Positions 4,752 through 5,308 of a DNA stretch of 5,308 bases are shown here, in pieces; position 1 is the first letter of the stretch, and every line of letters begins with the position of its first letter. Source of the stretch: CAZBPZ01 sp964493955 (GTDB taxonomy: Bacteria; Chloroflexota; Dehalococcoidia; Dehalococcoidales; Fen-1064). Location: positions 1 to 5,308 of the forward strand of contig CAZBPZ010000084.1 in assembly GCA_964493955.1 (NCBI GenBank), in the 5' to 3' direction. A model generated the notes under the pieces. It saw only the letters and a list, made by a program, of their open reading frames with translations. It was not told where the DNA came from and ran no database searches. Made by a program: the position numbers and the translations under genes.

Positions 4752-5219
4752 TCAGTAGCTTATACCGGTGGAGCGTGACTTGGCCACGACTTCACCGTCC
4801 TGGTTCTTGTAGGTGGTCTCTGAGATGATGATGAGCATCTTGCCGAGGCGGCCTTCGCGTTCGCGCAGGTCAACTATCTTGGTGGTGGCGGTGATAGTAT
4901 CCCCGGCGACCACCGGCTTGAAGAGCTCGTACTCGTTGCCGCCGTTGAGCATGCGGGTGAAGGGGTTCTTGAAGGTGGCGCGTGGCCCCCCACCGCTCTT
5001 GACGGGATAGGCGTACTGGGCAATGAAGGCCGGCGGGGCCACCAGGCTCCGGAAGCCCCGGCTCTTAGCATACTCCTCGTCGTGGTAGAGCGGGTTGGGG
5101 TCACCAATTGCTTCGGCCCAGCGCCGGATCGGCTCCTTCTCAATCTCATAGACTGACGGCTCCGATTCAACGCCGATGACAGCCTTCATTTCGTCAGTGA
5201 TGATTGAGTCCCCAGCCAT
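4752..5219 (-). CDS. MaoC N-terminal-type (FAS1-like dehydratase) hot-dog protein
   Basis: A 155-residue protein of the FAS1-like dehydratase / MaoC_dehydrat_N type. The signature stretch is AEAIGDPNPLYHDEEYAKS (35-53), followed by APPAFIAQYAYP (61-72) and the strand-forming half with NEYELFKPVVAGDTI (95-109). In mycobacterial HadAB/HadBC and steroid-degrading ChsH1/ChsH2, proteins of this type pair with a catalytic MaoC partner and shape the acyl pocket. Here the partner is the next gene, 23 nt downstream on the same strand. This subunit also holds an Asp and a His (D40, H46), spaced one residue wider than the usual catalytic pair, so activity of its own cannot be excluded. The start is taken as ATG 5219, with AGGAGGT at 5226-5232 6 nt upstream. 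A GTG start at 5276 would add 19 residues that look unlike the family and have no ribosome site. Confidence 0.9.
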   Translation of the reverse strand: MAGDSIITDEMKAVIGVESEPSVYEIEKEPIRRWAEAIGDPNPLYHDEEYAKSRGFRSLVAPPAFIAQYAYPVKSGGGPRATFKNPFTRMLNGGNEYELFKPVVAGDTITATTKIVDLREREGRLGKMLIIISETTYKNQDGEVVAKSRSTGISY

Positions 5220-5225
5220 CAATGC

Positions 5226-5232
5226 ACCTCCT
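5226..5232 (-). promoter_or_regulatory. Ribosome binding site that fixes the upstream MaoC start
   Basis: AGGAGGT on the minus strand lies 6 nt before the ATG at 5219. The frame continues upstream to a GTG at 5276, but only the 5219 start has a ribosome site at proper distance. Confidence 0.85.
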
Positions 5233-5261
5233 TCGCTGTTCTCCTGCCGGAGTTTGCCGCC

Positions 5262-5270
5262 ATTATAGCA
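5262..5270 (-). promoter_or_regulatory. Extended -10 promoter of the MaoC operon
   Basis: The minus strand reads TGCTATAAT, a perfect TATAAT preceded by the extended TG-N element. The hexamer at the -35 position (ACTATA, 5285-5290) is a poor match, as is common with extended -10 promoters. Initiation would fall near 5255, giving a leader of about 36 nt to the ATG at 5219. This argues that the pair of MaoC genes starts its own transcript rather than continuing one from beyond the right edge. Confidence 0.55.
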
Positions 5271-5308
5271 TAACACCCCTGGACTATAGTAGGGCCTTTG
5301 TACTCGTC

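Noticed and set aside
5219..5308. A 29-codon open minus-strand frame running in from the right edge and ending TGA, overlapping the MaoC ATG as TGATG, which could be the tail of an upstream gene.
   Set aside because: It contains a perfect extended -10 box, its codons are less GC-rich at the third position than the real genes, and no motif is seen. Too short to exclude completely; sequence beyond 5308 would settle it.

Overview
The window is compact, GC-rich bacterial chromosome with five protein genes, four on the minus strand and one on the plus strand. I see no tRNA, rRNA, transposase, integrase, phage or cas gene. A PlsY-type acyltransferase marks it as bacterial. The mix of an old-yellow-enzyme reductase, a stand-alone Lon-like protease and a pair of small MaoC-type hydratases, with strong AGGAGG ribosome sites and sigma70-like promoters, would fit an uncultured Chloroflexota (Dehalococcoidia-like) genome. 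That placement is an impression from gene style, not a demonstrated result.

Layout, left to right. 1-626 (minus) is the N-terminal 208 codons of an NADH:flavin oxidoreductase of the old yellow enzyme / 2,4-dienoyl-CoA reductase family, cut by the left edge. 627-776 is its leader, with a good promoter (TTGACG, 17 bp, CAGAAT) and a small hairpin. 777-3224 (minus) is an 815-residue Lon-like protease with an AAA_32-type ATPase region, a long helical insert and an intact Ser/Lys protease domain, but a non-canonical P-loop. 3225-3477 is a divergent promoter region. 3478-4101 (plus) is plsY. 4102-4290 is a convergent gap holding two perfect hairpins and three copies of a 28-bp GC-rich element spaced exactly 61 bp apart. 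4291-4728 and 4752-5219 (both minus) are two hot-dog-fold MaoC-family genes in one operon, preceded by a perfect extended -10 box close to the right edge.

Functionally, most genes touch lipid or acyl-CoA chemistry. PlsY makes lysophosphatidate for membrane phospholipids. The MaoC pair probably forms a two-subunit enoyl-CoA hydratase or 3-hydroxyacyl dehydratase. The flavin reductase may act on enoyl or dienoyl compounds. The Lon-like protease is a housekeeping or stress protein with no visible tie to the others. Nothing here clearly forms a new system. The item most worth a second look is the 61-bp-period repeat between plsY and the MaoC operon, which has CRISPR-like geometry but is probably not a CRISPR array.
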